Shown here: piece by piece, positions 63,472 to 64,000 of the stretch
Numbering within the stretch: position 1 is the first letter of the stretch
Layout: each line of letters starts with the position of its first letter
Origin: Annulohypoxylon bovei var. microspora
Taxonomy: Eukaryota > Ascomycota > Sordariomycetes > Xylariales > Hypoxylaceae
Assembly: GCA_022836615.1 (NCBI GenBank)
Contig: MU405357.1
Span: 30,251-94,250 of the forward strand
Length of the DNA: 64,000 nt
Direction of reading: 5' to 3'
The notes under the pieces: model-generated
Seen by the model: the letters and a program-made list of their open reading frames with translations, nothing else
What the model was told of the DNA's origin: nothing
The model's database searches: none
Program-made: the position numbers and the translations under genes

Positions 63472-64000
63472 GGGTGAAGTCTTGAGGTTTGATGAGAACA
63501 ATGGCAATATCAGAAGTGGATGAACATTAAGTATAATAGGTTAGGTATGATAATACATTAGCAATAAATAATGCTTACCTACCTACGTTATCAGTACTGC
63601 CTTCCTTCCGGCCACAGTCTTAACGAATTACCGAAAAAGGAAATCAAAAGTTGTGCGACGGTCCGAACCGTAGACGACAAGCCGGGCCGGTTAAAGTGGA
63701 GTGGCCGGCTATAGCGGAGAATCCATGATGCCCATCGGACGTCATTGATGATATCTTAATAATATAAAGCCAAATGATCTTTGTGATATTACTAACTAGG
63801 TTAAATACATTGAATAAGTACATATACTGTCCAAATACCGGTACTCAGGTATGTGATGAAACTAGTGGTGTGACAATCGGTTGAGGTCAGCAGCTTTGGT
63901 ATATCCAGTGCTCGGAACAACTACACCTTAATCCACTGGTGTACACCAACGCGTAATCAATTCAACCAATTCAATTCAACGGACCCAGTTTTATCTAAGT
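63472..64000. other. Window end, no gene seen
   Basis: AT-rich 3' flank of the zinc-knuckle gene. The right edge holds no coding stretch I can support. Confidence 0.3.

Overview
The window is nuclear DNA from a filamentous ascomycete (Pezizomycotina, most likely a Sordariomycete; genus not determinable by eye). Evidence: most genes carry 49-70 bp introns with GTAAGT-type donors and CTAAC/CTRAC branch sites. The families present are typical of moulds: a HET-domain protein, a LysM/GH18 killer-toxin-like chitinase, a UstYa-like DUF3328 protein, cellobiose dehydrogenase and a fungal rhodopsin-fold receptor-like protein. Spacers are 0.3-2 kb and no intact transposon was seen. Exon structures were built by hand from splice signals and reading-frame phase.

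Layout, left to right. (1) 1-2003: 3' part of a HET gene and an intron-containing tRNA-Thr(CGT). (2) 2459-8317: a nitrogen-scavenging-like block with an allantoate/dipeptide-permease-type MFS carrier divergent from an M20 amidohydrolase, followed by an M28 glutamate-carboxypeptidase-II-like peptidase. (3) 9171-10262: a small secreted GH18 protein. (4) 11728-16098: betaine-aldehyde dehydrogenase and choline oxidase, divergently transcribed, together making the choline-to-glycine-betaine route. (5) 16582-28636: conserved housekeeping genes: DBP4 helicase, FAD1 FAD synthetase, a SUN-domain nuclear-envelope protein and UDP-glucose 4-epimerase with a GC-AG intron. (6) 30084-38177: accessory genes: a very large ankyrin protein with a roughly 97-residue higher-order repeat, and an N-terminally short AAA ATPase. 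(7) 38178-46352: an unknown soluble protein, an unknown multi-pass membrane protein, and, divergent from the latter, a 1,475-residue LysM/chitin-binding/GH18 protein of the killer-toxin-like chitinase group. (8) 47255-51344: an Mpv17/PMP22 protein, a broken BTB/POZ gene and a fungal rhodopsin-fold membrane protein. (9) 52421-57327: a secreted carboxylesterase and a UstYa-like protein. (10) 57327-60631: cellobiose dehydrogenase with a C-terminal cellulose-binding module. (11) 61966-63471: an unknown cysteine-rich zinc-knuckle protein.

The least explained items are the divergent pair of unknown membrane protein and killer-toxin-like chitinase, the super-repeat ankyrin protein, the UstYa-like gene without a visible precursor peptide, the permease/amidohydrolase/carboxypeptidase block and the zinc-knuckle protein. 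I did not find a clearly new multi-gene system that the sequence alone can prove.
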